Shown here piece by piece: positions 8,853 to 17,719 of a stretch of 64,000 nt of DNA. Both the position numbers and the translations under genes were made by a program. Source of the DNA: Devosia soli (GTDB lineage Bacteria; Pseudomonadota; Alphaproteobacteria; Rhizobiales; Devosiaceae); assembly GCF_000970455.1 (NCBI RefSeq), contig NZ_LAJG01000021.1:186001-250000 (forward strand). The letters run 5' to 3'. The notes beneath the pieces are model-generated. The model saw only the letters and a program-made list of their open reading frames with translations. It ran no database searches and was not told the origin of the DNA. Every line of letters starts with the position of its first letter. Positions within the stretch are counted from its first letter, which is position 1.

Positions 8853-9650
8853 TTACGCCGCCGCATCCATGCGCATGGCGATCCCGTGCTCGACCATATA
8901 GCGCTTGGCTTCGGGAATCGTAAAAGTGCCGAAGTGGAAGATGGACGCTGCAAGCACAGCGCTGGCATGGCCTTCGAGGACGCCGTCGACGAGATCCTGC
9001 AATGTACCGACACCGCCCGAGGCGATGACGGGAACTTCCACCGCGTCGGCGATCATGCGGGTCAGTTTGAGGTCGAACCCGGACTTGGTGCCGTCTCGGT
9101 CCATCGAAGTCACCAGCAGTTCGCCGGCGCCGCGCTCGACCATCCTGGCGGCAAATTCCACCGCGTCGATGCCTGTCGGGCGGCGGCCGCCATGGGTATA
9201 GATTTCCCATTCTGAGCGATTGTCGCCGCCGACCTTGGCGTCGAGCCGCTGCTTGGCATCGACCGAGACGACGATGCACTGGTTGCCGAATTTGTCCGCG
9301 GCGCGGGCAATGAAATCGGGGTCGTTCACGGCGGCAGAATTGATCGCGACCTTATCGGCGCCGGCGAGCAGCAGCTTGCGGATATCGTCCACGGTGCGCA
9401 CGCCGCCGCCAACGGTAACCGGCATGAAGCAATGTTCGGCGGTGCGGGCGACGACATCGAAAATCGTGTCGCGGCCTTCGTGGCTCGCGGTGATGTCGAG
9501 AAAAGTCAGCTCGTCGGCGCCGGCTGCATCGTAGGCCATGGCGGCTTGGACGGGGTCGCCGGCATCGATCAGGTCGACGAAATTGACGCCCTTGACGACC
9601 CGGCCGCCGGCCACGTCGAGGCAGGGAATGATGCGAGTCTTGAGGCTCAT
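8853..9650 (-). CDS. hisF: Imidazole glycerol phosphate synthase, cyclase subunit
   Basis: A 265-residue TIM barrel that joins PRFAR with ammonia from HisH to give IGP and AICAR. Catalytic Asp12 is in IIPCLD; the second Asp is in VVSVDAKQ and the third conserved site in [11 protein letters not shown]. It ends with [17 protein letters not shown], typical of the family. The start overlaps the preceding small membrane protein gene by 4 nt (ATGA). Confidence 0.96.
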   Translation of the reverse strand: MSLKTRIIPCLDVAGGRVVKGVNFVDLIDAGDPVQAAMAYDAAGADELTFLDITASHEGRDTIFDVVARTAEHCFMPVTVGGGVRTVDDIRKLLLAGADKVAINSAAVNDPDFIARAADKFGNQCIVVSVDAKQRLDAKVGGDNRSEWEIYTHGGRRPTGIDAVEFAARMVERGAGELLVTSMDRDGTKSGFDLKLTRMIADAVEVPVIASGGVGTLQDLVDGVLEGHASAVLAASIFHFGTFTIPEAKRYMVEHGIAMRMDAAA

Positions 9651-9976
9651 TGCGGTAGGCCCTTGCGCTTTCGCCCCCAGGCGGTGCGATGGATGATGAC
9701 GATGACGACCCAGACGATCACGCCGCCAAAGCCAAGCGGCAGCGTGAGCAGGCCGAGCCAGCCCATGACGAACATCGTATAAAGCAATTCCCCAAGGTCG
9801 GTCCCACCCAACATGCAGGTGTTGACCCCGCCCTCGTTGAGATTGCAGCCATTGGCCTGCGCAATCGAGCTCGCTGCAACCACGGAAATGACCGGAGCGA
9901 GAGTGAAGAGCAGAATGACGACGAGGATCAGAATGTAAGGCCACCACGGAAAGCGCGCTGGCTTGGTTTCGGTCAC
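9647..9976 (-). CDS. Small two-helix membrane protein inside the his operon
   Basis: A 109-residue protein with two hydrophobic helices: about residues 13-37 ([19 protein letters not shown]) and 70-94. They flank a loop with two cysteines ([15 protein letters not shown]), and the tail is basic ([11 protein letters not shown]). It overlaps hisA upstream and hisF downstream by 4 nt each, so it is a full, tightly coupled member of the operon. I do not recognise a named family. The cysteine pair would face the periplasm if the tail is cytoplasmic (positive-inside rule). There is no evident link to histidine synthesis. Confidence 0.72.
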   Translation of the reverse strand: MTETKPARFPWWPYILILVVILLFTLAPVISVVAASSIAQANGCNLNEGGVNTCMLGGTDLGELLYTMFVMGWLGLLTLPLGFGGVIVWVVIVIIHRTAWGRKRKGLPQ

Positions 9977-10704
9977 GCTGCGGCCCTCAATTTGGCGAGT
10001 GCTTCACGTGAATCAATGCGTCCATCGTAAAGCGCGCGGCCGGAGATGGCGCCTTCGAGAACCTGATATTCGGGGCGCGTCATGCGCTCGATATCGTCCA
10101 TGGAGGCGAGGCCACCCGAGGCGATAACAGGGATGGAGGTCGATCGGGCGAGCTCGAGTGTCGATGGCCAGTTGATGCCGGCCAAAATACCGTCGCGGTC
10201 GATGTCGGTATAGATGATGGCGGCAACGCCCGCGCCTTCGAACCGCTTGGCAAGTTCGATGATCGACAGTTCGGACGTTTCCGCCCAGCCTTCCACGGCC
10301 ACAATGCCGCCCTTAGCATCCGTACCGACCGCAACTTGGCCGGGCCATTTTTTCGCGGCCTCTTTCACCAGTTCGGGATCGCGCACCGCAACGGTGCCGA
10401 GAATGACGCGGGCGAGGCCCTTGTCGAGCCAGGCTTCGATGTGGTCGAGCGTGCGGATACCGCCGCCGAGCTGGACGGGGAAGTTGACGGTCTTGAGAAT
10501 GCTTTCGACCGCGGCGCCATTGACGCTCTCGCCGGCAAAGGCGCCGTTGAGATCGACGACGTGGAGATATTCAAATCCCTGGTCTTCAAAACTCTTTGCC
10601 TGGGCGGCGGGGTCATCGTTGAACACGGTCGCCTGATTCATGTCACCGAGTTTCAGCCGCACGCATTGGCCGTCTTTGAGGTCGATGGCGGGGAAGAGAA
10701 TCAT
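9973..10704 (-). CDS. hisA: ProFAR isomerase
   Basis: A 243-residue TIM barrel for the fourth step of histidine synthesis. Catalytic Asp8 is in FPAIDLKDG; the partner Asp is in [12 protein letters not shown], and QLGGGIR and IASGGLAS are the phosphate-binding loops. ATG at 10704 fits the family start; a longer frame (to 10794) would run into the hairpin repeat. A parS-like sequence lies inside the 3' end (codons for DSREA). The gene is separated from hisH by that repeat rather than coupled to it. Confidence 0.95.
   Translation of the reverse strand: MILFPAIDLKDGQCVRLKLGDMNQATVFNDDPAAQAKSFEDQGFEYLHVVDLNGAFAGESVNGAAVESILKTVNFPVQLGGGIRTLDHIEAWLDKGLARVILGTVAVRDPELVKEAAKKWPGQVAVGTDAKGGIVAVEGWAETSELSIIELAKRFEGAGVAAIIYTDIDRDGILAGINWPSTLELARSTSIPVIASGGLASMDDIERMTRPEYQVLEGAISGRALYDGRIDSREALAKLRAAA
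10000..10015 (-). other. parS-like site within hisA (outlier, reverse orientation)
   Basis: TGCTTCACGTGAATCA. On the minus strand it reads TGATTCACGTGAAGCA, 15 of 16 matches to the TGATTCACGTGAAACA form found near parAB. It is coding sequence (near the end of hisA), so it could be chance, but it is the best outlier match. Confidence 0.5.
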
Positions 10705-10725
10705 GGTCTTTTGCCCTTTGGCAGA

Positions 10726-10841
10726 ACCCCCACCCGACCTCCCCCTGAGAGGGGGAGGAGCAGGGACATCGGTTTTGGCAGCATGGTGCCACACACTCGG
10801 TATGATCCCTCCCCATCATAGGGGGAGGTTAGGTGGGGGTG
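10726..10841. repeat. Hairpin repeat, CCTCCCCCT family, copy 2, between hisH and hisA
   Basis: CCTCCCCCT-GAG-AGGGGGAGG at 10738-10758 forms a perfect 9-bp hairpin. About 60 bp later a second arm ends ATAGGGGGAGGTTAGGTGGGGG. It shares structure and end sequences with the copy at 5521-5630. It sits inside an otherwise tightly packed operon and may set the level of hisA-hisF-hisE relative to hisH. Confidence 0.75.
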
Positions 10842-10843
10842 CC

Positions 10844-11488
10844 TCACGGCACCCAATTCAGAAAATTCTCGATCAGCTTCAACCCAAGTGCCTGGCTCTT
10901 TTCGGGATGGAACTGCGTCCCGAAAATATTGTCGCGGCCGATGCAGGCGGTCACCGCCCCACCATAATCGGTTGTGGCGACAAGGTGCGCTGGGTCTGCC
11001 GTATGGAAGTGATAAGAGTGCACGAAATAGGCGTGCAGGCCATCGGGAATGCCAGCAAGGAGGGCGTGAGGGCGGAGGACCGAAATGGTGTTCCAGCCCA
11101 TATGCGGGATCTTCAAAGCCGGATCGGACGGGGTGATCTTTTCGACGGCGCCGGGGATCCAGCCAAGGCCTTGGGTGACGACTTTTTCGCGGCCTTCGCT
11201 GGCGAGCAGCTGCATGCCGACGCAGACGCCGAGAAAGGGCGTCGTGCCGCGGATGACGCGTTCGTCCAAAACCTCGGTCATGCCGGCGACGGCGTCGAGG
11301 CCGGTCTTGCAATCGGCGAAGGCGCCGACGCCGGGCAGCATGATGCGATCGGCGCGGCGCACCAGTTCAGGGTCGGCGGTGACGATGATGTCGGGGGCGT
11401 CGTCGAGCAATCGAGCGACGCGCTCAAAGGCATTGGCGGCAGAGCGCAGATTGCCCGCGCCATAATCGATGATGGCAACAGTGCTCAT
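10844..11488 (-). CDS. hisH: Imidazole glycerol phosphate synthase, glutaminase subunit
   Basis: A 214-residue class I glutamine amidotransferase that feeds ammonia to HisF. The triad is visible: Cys89 in LGVCVGMQLL, and His194 and Glu196 in FHPEKSQ. The N-terminal IIDYGAGNLRSA and the LPGVGAFADC loop are diagnostic. Its start overlaps the stop of the DUF2628 gene by 4 nt. The partner hisF lies in the same cluster, after the repeat and hisA. Confidence 0.95.
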   Translation of the reverse strand: MSTVAIIDYGAGNLRSAANAFERVARLLDDAPDIIVTADPELVRRADRIMLPGVGAFADCKTGLDAVAGMTEVLDERVIRGTTPFLGVCVGMQLLASEGREKVVTQGLGWIPGAVEKITPSDPALKIPHMGWNTISVLRPHALLAGIPDGLHAYFVHSYHFHTADPAHLVATTDYGGAVTACIGRDNIFGTQFHPEKSQALGLKLIENFLNWVP

Positions 11489-11841
11489 GGGCGGGATTCC
11501 AGGACAGCGAGACGGGCGAGATCGGCATCGGCAGCAAAGCGATGGCCAAGGGAAGCCAGCCCCCGGCGATGGAGCGCGCGGCGCTGGGCGCCGGGCGCGG
11601 CAAAGCCAAAGCCGATTGCGAGGAGCGCATAGAGAAAGAAGGCAGCTTCAGCCCCGAGGAAACGCCCGGCAATCATCACGAGGCACAGGGCAAGAACAGC
11701 AAGCCCGAAATGACCCCAAAGCCGATGAACAAGCGCATGGACCGGCGGCAGCAATGCCGCGAACCAGGAAAAGCGCTCAGCGACGGCCACGGGCAGGGCG
11801 GTCGGATCGTCCACGGATCGATAAAGGGCAAAAAGGGTCAC
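11485..11841 (-). CDS. DUF2628-type small membrane protein
   Basis: About 118 residues, starting FALYRSVDDP after the initiator, with hydrophobic helices at roughly residues 22-45 and 50-85 and a C-terminal cytoplasmic part (RGLASLGHRFAADADLARL). This pattern matches DUF2628 proteins, which sit beside hisH in many Hyphomicrobiales. No ATG fits; GTG at 11841 with GGGAG about 9 nt upstream is the best start. Function unknown; conservation in this place suggests co-regulation with histidine genes rather than a catalytic role. Confidence 0.72.
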   Translation of the reverse strand: MTLFALYRSVDDPTALPVAVAERFSWFAALLPPVHALVHRLWGHFGLAVLALCLVMIAGRFLGAEAAFFLYALLAIGFGFAAPGAQRRALHRRGLASLGHRFAADADLARLAVLESRP

Positions 11842-11920
11842 GGGGGAACTCCCAGGACGGAATGAGGTCCACTTAGTGCAAAATGTGGAAATGCGAAAGG
11901 CCATGACCACTTTGATGCGT

Positions 11921-12015
11921 CGTCATTGCCGGGCTTGTCCCGGCAATCCATCTGGGGGAGGCCCGCCAATCCTACGGATTGGCATGGACTACCGGGACAA
12001 GCCCGGTAGTGACGA
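11921..12015 (+). repeat. GTCATTGCCGGG-type dispersed palindromic repeat, copy 1
   Basis: Begins CGTCATTGCCGGGCTTGTCC and ends GGGACAAGCCCGGTAGTGACG. The ends are near-complementary, so the whole block can fold on itself, with inner CCGGG/CCCGG stems. Three more copies occur at 15741, 38971 (reversed) and 63593. It separates hisB from the DUF2628-hisH genes. Confidence 0.8.
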
Positions 12016-12038
12016 GATCTGTAAGAGCGGTGGAAGAA

Positions 12039-12632
12039 CTAAAGCGTGCCCTTGGTGCTCGGGACACGATCGGCCTGACGGGGGTCGATCTCGAGCGCAT
12101 CGCGGAGGGCACGCGCCACCGCCTTGAACATCGACTCGGCCAGATGGTGGTTGTTGTCGAAATAGAAGTTTTCGATGTGGAGCGTGATTCCCGCATTGAT
12201 CGCAAAAGCCTGAAAAAACTCGCGGAACAGCTCGGTATCGATCTCGCCGATCTTGTCGCGGTTGAATTCGGCCTTGAAGACGAGAAAGGGCCGGCCCGAA
12301 ACATCGAGCGCGGCGCGGGTCAACGTGCCGTCCATCGGCAGGTCGCACGAGGCATACCGGCGAATACCCTTCTTGTCGCCGATCGCTTTTGCGATGGCTT
12401 GACCCAGCGCAATCCCGACATCTTCCACCGTGTGGTGAAAATCGATGTGGAGGTCACCCGTGCATGCCACATCCATGTCGATCAGCGCGTGGCGCGAAAG
12501 CTGGTCGAGCATGTGATCGAAGAAGCCGACGCCGGTCGCCATCTTATGCGCGCCGGTGCCGTCGAGATTGATCGAGACGGAAATCTCGGTCTCGTTGGTC
12601 TTGCGGGCAATGGTCGCGGTGCGCATGGGCAT
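12039..12632 (-). CDS. hisB: Imidazoleglycerol-phosphate dehydratase
   Basis: A 197-residue Mn-dependent enzyme for step six of histidine synthesis, a monofunctional HisB with no phosphatase domain. The two metal-binding motifs are [13 protein letters not shown] and [12 protein letters not shown] in the first half, with [15 protein letters not shown] in the second. The N-terminus [14 protein letters not shown] is typical; ATG at 12632 or 12626 are both possible. It heads the cluster but is parted from the rest by the palindromic repeat. Confidence 0.95.
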   Translation of the reverse strand: MPMRTATIARKTNETEISVSINLDGTGAHKMATGVGFFDHMLDQLSRHALIDMDVACTGDLHIDFHHTVEDVGIALGQAIAKAIGDKKGIRRYASCDLPMDGTLTRAALDVSGRPFLVFKAEFNRDKIGEIDTELFREFFQAFAINAGITLHIENFYFDNNHHLAESMFKAVARALRDALEIDPRQADRVPSTKGTL

Positions 12633-12756
12633 CTCTCCGAAGGTCGGGGCTCCTTAGCAGATAGGCGCGCAGGCATAAAGATGGCGTTGCCGTGCCATGG
12701 CAGTTCCACATTTGGATGCAGGCTGGCGCGAGGCTTTCAGCTTGAAGGATTTGTCA

Positions 12757-13254
12757 ATGCGCTTCGCCCCGGTTTTCGCCCTCGGACTTTTGGTTCTTGC
12801 GCCGCTCCCGGCACAGGCACAATCGACGCGCGACGCCTGCACGCTGCTCGACAAGAACCTGCTGACGGAGACCCTGGGCCAGACGCCGGAACTGCGCGAA
12901 GAAAACGGTGCGGGCACCGGGGTGTCGCTTTGCAGTTGGCGCGGTCGCGAAGGGGAGGGGGTTCGCGTCCATTCCATTACGGCGGTAAGCCAGAGCATCG
13001 TCGGGGGCACACCGCTCGACTATTTCAAGCAGCACCAAGGCTACAAATTCGAAGAGCTGACCCCAGCCAATGTGGCCACCATCGAGGGGCCGTGGCAGGC
13101 GGGGTATCTGGTCGATGTGACGACAGAGCCCAATCCCGATCAGCTCTACGTCCTCACCTTCATCAATAAGAACGACACGGTCACCATCGAGACCTATGGC
13201 CTCCCGAAAGAGACGACCGTTGCTCTCGCAGAGTCCGTGGCGCGCGGGATGTAG
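12757..13254 (+). CDS. Secreted protein of unknown function
   Basis: 165 residues with a clear signal peptide (residues 1-22, cleavage after AQA). The mature protein starts with a [15 protein letters not shown] segment and has a second Cys in SLCSWRG. This CxLL..LG..CSW layout resembles small DUF3558-like exported domains, but the match is only a pattern impression. ATG at 12757 has GAAGGA about 9 nt upstream. It is divergent from hisB and ends 64 bp before hslV. Probably periplasmic with one disulfide. Confidence 0.7.
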   Translation: MRFAPVFALGLLVLAPLPAQAQSTRDACTLLDKNLLTETLGQTPELREENGAGTGVSLCSWRGREGEGVRVHSITAVSQSIVGGTPLDYFKQHQGYKFEELTPANVATIEGPWQAGYLVDVTTEPNPDQLYVLTFINKNDTVTIETYGLPKETTVALAESVARGM

Positions 13255-13289
13255 CCGCGCATTGCAATCACGCGGCGCGCTCCTAAATA

Positions 13290-13310
13290 GTACTCAACAG
13301 TTCGGAGTAC
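13290..13310. repeat. Short inverted repeat just upstream of hslV
   Basis: GTACTC at 13290-13295 pairs with GAGTAC at 13305-13310 across a 9-nt loop, ending 8 nt before the hslV start. It covers the place of the ribosome-binding site, so it could be an operator or an mRNA hairpin limiting initiation. No clear heat-shock promoter was recognised. Confidence 0.35.
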
Positions 13311-13318
13311 CTCCCCAA

Positions 13319-13873
13319 ATGAGTGACAGTGCTAATCCCGGCTGGCACGGGACGACGATCGTTTCCGTGCGCAGGGGCAATAAGGTCGTGGTAGCTGGCG
13401 ATGGCCAGGTGTCCATGGGCCAGACCGTGATGAAACATGGCGCCAAGAAAGTCCGGCGCCTTGCCGGTGGCAAGGTGATCGGCGGCTTTGCCGGATCGAC
13501 GGCAGACGCTTTTACGCTTTTCGAGCGGCTCGAAGCCAAGCTCGAGCAATATCCCGACCAGCTGATGCGCGCCGCCGTCGAGCTCGCCAAGGATTGGCGG
13601 ACCGATCGGTATCTGCGCAAGCTTGAAGCCATGATGATCGTGGCAGACAAGACCGATACGCTGGTGTTGACCGGCAATGGCGATGTGCTGACGCCCGATC
13701 ATGGTGTGATCGCCATTGGCTCGGGCGGCAATTATGCGCACTCGGCCGCGCTTGCCCTTCATCAGGCGACCGAGCTTGATGCCGAAGACATCGCCCGCCG
13801 TGCCATGAAGATCGCCGAGGAAATCTGCGTCTACACCAATGGCAATGTCACCGTCGAAACCATCGAGCTCTAA
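13319..13873 (+). CDS. hslV: ATP-dependent protease, proteolytic subunit HslV
   Basis: A 184-residue threonine protease that forms the inner double ring of HslUV. Autoprocessing at [11 protein letters not shown] exposes the catalytic Thr; [13 protein letters not shown] and [14 protein letters not shown] are family signatures. ATG at 13319 gives the normal length; the longer frame overlaps the upstream gene. It is followed by a GNAT gene that starts right after its stop, then hslU, so the two protease subunits flank an acetyltransferase. Confidence 0.96.
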   Translation: MSDSANPGWHGTTIVSVRRGNKVVVAGDGQVSMGQTVMKHGAKKVRRLAGGKVIGGFAGSTADAFTLFERLEAKLEQYPDQLMRAAVELAKDWRTDRYLRKLEAMMIVADKTDTLVLTGNGDVLTPDHGVIAIGSGGNYAHSAALALHQATELDAEDIARRAMKIAEEICVYTNGNVTVETIEL

Positions 13874-14389
13874 GTGACCTTTTCCATCCGGCAACTCGGA
13901 CCCAGCGATGCGGCAGACTATCGCGTTATCAGGCATGAATCGCTCCTCAATCACCCCGAAGCATTCGTCTCTTCGGCCGAGGCCTTTGCGGCAAAGTCCG
14001 ATGCCGAAATCCGGCAGACGCTGGCAGCGCTGACCGTCTTCGGCGCCGTCCTGCCGGATGGATCGCTTGGCGGCATCAATGCCTTCATGCGCGCAGATAC
14101 GCCCAAGGAGCGGCATCGGGGCTGGATGATCCAGGTCTATGTGCGGTCTGAACATCGCGGCACCGGCATGTCGCGCGCTTTGGTCGAGCATCTCGTCGAC
14201 CATGCGCGGGACAAGGTCATCCAGATTCACCTCGGGGTCTGGGCCGAGAACGAGCCGGCCATACGCCTCTATAAAAAGCTGGGCTTTGAGACCTACGGGA
14301 CAGAGCCCCGCTACCTCTTCGTGAACGGTCGATATATCGACGAACACCTGATGGTGCGCTTCCTGGACCGCGATGCGGTTCAATCGTGA
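13874..14389 (+). CDS. GNAT-family N-acetyltransferase between hslV and hslU
   Basis: A 171-residue acetyl-CoA-dependent transferase. The GNAT core appears as [27 protein letters not shown] (motif A, with the R/Q-x-x-G-x-G/A loop), then [25 protein letters not shown] (motif B). The start is GTG, immediately after the hslV stop with no gap, so it is coupled to hslV. The acceptor is unknown. Insertion of a GNAT gene between the protease subunit genes occurs in other Hyphomicrobiales, but no link to proteolysis is shown. Confidence 0.85.
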   Translation: MTFSIRQLGPSDAADYRVIRHESLLNHPEAFVSSAEAFAAKSDAEIRQTLAALTVFGAVLPDGSLGGINAFMRADTPKERHRGWMIQVYVRSEHRGTGMSRALVEHLVDHARDKVIQIHLGVWAENEPAIRLYKKLGFETYGTEPRYLFVNGRYIDEHLMVRFLDRDAVQS

Positions 14390-14414
14390 GGCACCGATCG
14401 AAAGTGACAATAGA

Positions 14415-15722
14415 ATGAGTGAAACCAATTTTTCGCCGCGCGAGATCGTTTCCGAGCTCGACCGCAATATCGTCGGCCAGCATGACGCCAAGCGCGCGGT
14501 GGCCGTGGCGCTCAGGAATCGCTGGCGCCGGCAGCAGCTGCCGCCCGAGCTGCGCCGCGAGGTCACGCCGAAAAACATCCTGATGATCGGACCGACCGGG
14601 GTCGGCAAGACCGAAATTTCGCGCCGGCTGGCGCGCCTTGCCCAGGCGCCCTTCGTCAAGGTGGAAGCCACCAAATTCACCGAAGTCGGCTATGTCGGCC
14701 GTGATGTCGAGCAGATCGTTCGCGATCTGGTTGAGGCGGGGATCACCGTGCTGCGCGACAAGCGGCGCCGCGATGTCGAAGCCCAGGCCCATCATAATGC
14801 CGAAGAGCGCGTGCTCGATGCGCTTGTTGGCACCTCGGCGACGCCATCGACCCGCGATAGCTTTCGCAATAAGCTGCGGACCAACGAACTCGACGACAAG
14901 GAGATCGAGCTCGAACTGACCCCGGCAACGCCGCAGGGATTTGATTTCCCCGGCATGCAGGGCGGCGGCATCGGCATGATCAATATTTCCGACATGTTCA
15001 AGTCGGCCATGGGCGGCCGCGGCGTCAAGCGCAAGATCAAGGTCAAGGACGCCTATGAGCCGCTGATCGCCGAAGAGGCCGACAAGCTGCTCGATCAGGA
15101 ACAGCTCAAGGCCGAGGCGATCGAGCTCGTCGAAAATCACGGCATCGTCTTCATCGACGAGATCGACAAGGTCGCGGCCCGCGAAGGTGGCGTGCAGGGC
15201 GGTCCGTCACGCGAAGGCGTGCAGCGTGATCTCTTGCCGCTGATCGAAGGCACGACGGTTTCCACCAAATATGGTCCGGTCAAGACCGACCATATTTTGT
15301 TCATTGCCTCTGGCGCCTTCCATGTGAGCAAGCCGAGCGACCTCTTGCCCGAGCTTCAGGGTCGTCTGCCGATCCGCGTCGAATTGAAGGCGCTCACGCG
15401 CGAGGATTTCATCCGCATCCTCAATGACACCGAAGCGAGCCTGGTTCGCCAATATGTGGCGCTCATGGGTACCGAAGGGGTAACGTTAAGCTTCACTTCG
15501 GACGCGATCGAAGCCATCGCCGATGCCGCCGTGCGGGTCAATTCCTCGGTCGAAAACATCGGCGCCCGTCGTTTGCAGACCGTCATGGAACGGCTGGTCG
15601 AAGAGATATCCTTTGACGCGCCAGACAAGGCCGGACAGACGATTTCCATCGATGCAGCATTCGTCCGCGAAAAGGTGGGCGTGCTTGCTGGAGATACGGA
15701 CTTGAGCAAGTTCGTGCTCTAG
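14415..15722 (+). CDS. hslU: HslU unfoldase (AAA+ ATPase of HslUV)
   Basis: 435 residues. The Walker A motif is GPTGVGKTE near residue 60, pore motif GYVGRDVE follows, Walker B is IVFIDEIDK, and the C-terminal [11 protein letters not shown] sensor-2 and final DLSKFVL tail insert into HslV. HslU unfolds proteins and feeds them to HslV. Start: ATG at 14415 ([12 protein letters not shown]), as in homologues; the frame is open 14 codons further up. A GANTC-free 25-nt gap follows the GNAT gene. Confidence 0.96.
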   Translation: MSETNFSPREIVSELDRNIVGQHDAKRAVAVALRNRWRRQQLPPELRREVTPKNILMIGPTGVGKTEISRRLARLAQAPFVKVEATKFTEVGYVGRDVEQIVRDLVEAGITVLRDKRRRDVEAQAHHNAEERVLDALVGTSATPSTRDSFRNKLRTNELDDKEIELELTPATPQGFDFPGMQGGGIGMINISDMFKSAMGGRGVKRKIKVKDAYEPLIAEEADKLLDQEQLKAEAIELVENHGIVFIDEIDKVAAREGGVQGGPSREGVQRDLLPLIEGTTVSTKYGPVKTDHILFIASGAFHVSKPSDLLPELQGRLPIRVELKALTREDFIRILNDTEASLVRQYVALMGTEGVTLSFTSDAIEAIADAAVRVNSSVENIGARRLQTVMERLVEEISFDAPDKAGQTISIDAAFVREKVGVLAGDTDLSKFVL

Positions 15723-15740
15723 GGCTTGTATTTCGTTAGG

Positions 15741-15816
15741 CCGTCATTGCCGGGATTGTCCCGGCAATCCATCTCTCGGCCCAAATGAACCATCGGGACA
15801 AGCCCGGTGGTGACGG
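15741..15816 (+). repeat. GTCATTGCCGGG-type dispersed palindromic repeat, copy 2
   Basis: CCGTCATTGCCGGGATTGTCC opens and GGGACAAGCCCGGTGGTGACGG closes the element, right after the hslU stop. It shares both ends with the copies at 11921 and 63593. Probably the transcript end of the hslVU operon. Confidence 0.8.
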
Positions 15817-15857
15817 AGAAAATTACATCTCGCGCAGGAAGGCACAGCACCGGCCGA

Positions 15858-16232
15858 CTAGATTGAGCGCTTCTTGCCCGTGCGCTTGACCAGCTCATCG
15901 CGTAAAAACTTGAGATCCTCTGGTTCCAGCCGGTCGATATTGTCTCGCAACCGATTGGTAAATTCGGTCGCCTCCGGGCTGAGCCCGCCAGTGTCGATCG
16001 TGACCTTCGGGTCAGAAATCTCGGCGAGCCGCTGCAGTTCTTCGGCTTCGTCCCAGATGACATTGAAATAGGCGATCATGCGGTGGAGCAGAAAACTCGT
16101 CGGCGTCCCGCGCTTGCCATGCTCAAGAGCCGAGAGATAGGCGCTCGACACGTTAAGCGCCGCCGCCATTTCCTTTAGCGATATGCCGCGAGATTCGCGG
16201 AGAGCCCGGAGCTTGGCGCCGAGCGGGGTCAT
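15858..16232 (-). CDS. XRE-family helix-turn-helix regulator
   Basis: 124 residues. Residues about 1-60 are a Cro/C1-type HTH (MTPLGAKLRALRESRGISLKEMAAALNVSSAYLSALEHGKRG). The rest is an acidic helical tail ending in a basic KRTGKKRS. ATG at 16232 overlaps the stop of the Smr gene (ATGA), which decides the start over an upstream ATG at 16256. It is coupled to Smr; this pair is conserved in Hyphomicrobiales. Target unknown. Confidence 0.85.
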   Translation of the reverse strand: MTPLGAKLRALRESRGISLKEMAAALNVSSAYLSALEHGKRGTPTSFLLHRMIAYFNVIWDEAEELQRLAEISDPKVTIDTGGLSPEATEFTNRLRDNIDRLEPEDLKFLRDELVKRTGKKRSI

Positions 16233-16813
16233 GTGCGCCTCAGGCGCACATACCACGCGCCCTCCCCACCATGGCCGCGGGCAGCCACGCTCCAGCCAGA
16301 AATCATGTGCGAGAGGCCGGGCTCGGAAAGCCAGATCGGCAGCATGGTGCGCAGGATGCCGCGCTCGGTCATGGCGGCGATATAATCACTGTCGGTCTTG
16401 GCGCCCTTGCCGGTGATGACGAGCAAAGTCCGGTCGCCGCGGGCGGCACGCGTTCCAATGAAACGGCGTAGCGTTTCACGCGCTTCGATCTGGGTCATGC
16501 CATGAAGATCGATGGTGCCGTCGATCTCGATGCGGCCGCGGCGGACTTTCTTATGGATCGCGGGATCAACGGCTTTGTCGATAACTTTGGCCGGCTGCAC
16601 CGGCGCCTGATAGGGCGGCAAGAACGGCTTTTTCGGGCTGCCGATCTTAGGCGGCGCCTTGATCGACGGCGCTGGTTCCGGCTCAGGGATGGGAAGGGCG
16701 CTATTGGATCCCAGCTTCAAGAGACCCTTGCGGCGCAGGGGTTCGACGGTCTCGGATACGGAAGTCCAGAGGTGAAAGTCGTGCGGCAGGCGCTTGGTGT
16801 CGCGCTTTGACAT
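16229..16813 (-). CDS. Smr-domain protein (MutS2 C-terminal-like endonuclease domain)
   Basis: 194 residues. A Pro/Lys-rich linker (about residues 35-90) precedes the Smr domain, recognised by IDLHGMTQIEARETLRRFI and ITGKGAK. The LHGM and GKG motifs match the DLHG and GxG motifs of Smr domains, some of which nick DNA or cleave RNA on stalled ribosomes. The start ATG at 16813 gives MSKRDTKRL. It lies 27 nt after the Tim44-like gene. In related genomes a lytic transglycosylase gene (mltA) sits between these two; it is absent here. Confidence 0.87.
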   Translation of the reverse strand: MSKRDTKRLPHDFHLWTSVSETVEPLRRKGLLKLGSNSALPIPEPEPAPSIKAPPKIGSPKKPFLPPYQAPVQPAKVIDKAVDPAIHKKVRRGRIEIDGTIDLHGMTQIEARETLRRFIGTRAARGDRTLLVITGKGAKTDSDYIAAMTERGILRTMLPIWLSEPGLSHMISGWSVAARGHGGEGAWYVRLRRT

Positions 16814-16839
16814 GTTGCGGGCGCCTGCCAGAAGGATGA

Positions 16840-17565
16840 TCAGTCGAGCTGGCTCGTGGTGACGACTTTCCAGTTCGGGTCGCGCGATTTCGGATTGCGC
16901 GCAAAGGTCCATTCATCGGCAATGGTCTGAACCTGATCGGCATTGCCTTCAACGAGATTGCCATCCTTATCGCGAATGGCCGAGACGACTTCGGCATGGA
17001 AGTCGACCGTGACGAGCACGTTCTTCTTGTCGTACTCGGCGTTGACGATGGCGATCTTTGGCAGGCCGACAAAGGTGAAGTCGTTTTTCTGGCCAGCCGC
17101 TTCGCGCTCGGAAATGGCACGGGCGAAGCTGTCGTAGACGTCCTTGTCGAGAAGGTTCTTGAGCGTCGTGCGATCACCTTCGGCAAAGCCAGTGACGATC
17201 ATTTCATAGGCCTGCTTGGCGCCTTCAAGGAAGGATTTTGGGGTAAAGGTGGGATCCGCTTCAGCTACTGCACGGAGGCCGGTTGCAAGTTCGGCATTGC
17301 CGGCAGACGCCTGTTCGATTTCTGCCTCAAGCTTACGGGTGCGGCGTTCGTCGTCTAGATTGGCGGTCTCTGCGGGGCGTGGCCGCATCGGCACGACACC
17401 ATCGTCAGCCGGGGCTGCTTTCTTGTCCACCGGGGTGGAGCGGCTGCGGTCGATCGGCGGGCGTTCATTGCCCGTCCGCGTTCCCAGGACAGAGCGGAGG
17501 CGGAACAGTACAAAGACCGCGACCACTATGGCGATAAGGGTAGGCAGATCGAGAAACTCGTCCAT
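16840..17565 (-). CDS. Tim44-domain protein (TimA-like), membrane anchored
   Basis: 241 residues with one N-terminal membrane helix (about residues 8-25, LPTLIAIVVAVFVLFRL). A charged, proline-rich linker follows, then a Tim44-like domain from about residue 100 (FTPKSFLEGAKQAYEMIVTGFAEGD, later VTVDFHAEVVSAIRDKDG). Bacterial Tim44 relatives are inner-membrane proteins that may chaperone envelope proteins. It is divergent from fxsA (155 bp gap) and beside secB, another export chaperone. ATG at 17565 suits the helix position; an upstream ATG at 17592 is less likely. Confidence 0.85.
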   Translation of the reverse strand: MDEFLDLPTLIAIVVAVFVLFRLRSVLGTRTGNERPPIDRSRSTPVDKKAAPADDGVVPMRPRPAETANLDDERRTRKLEAEIEQASAGNAELATGLRAVAEADPTFTPKSFLEGAKQAYEMIVTGFAEGDRTTLKNLLDKDVYDSFARAISEREAAGQKNDFTFVGLPKIAIVNAEYDKKNVLVTVDFHAEVVSAIRDKDGNLVEGNADQVQTIADEWTFARNPKSRDPNWKVVTTSQLD

Positions 17566-17719
17566 ATGTCGGTGCACCTGATAGCTGCGCATCGATGAAG
17601 ATGCGGTTGGGCGCTCGCCGAGCGCGCTTACTGTTCCTATATATAGGAAAAGCTTTCGCTCAAAACCAGTTCACTTACGGCGGCGCGATTTGCCGCGCCC
17701 CCCAACCAAGGATGACCCG

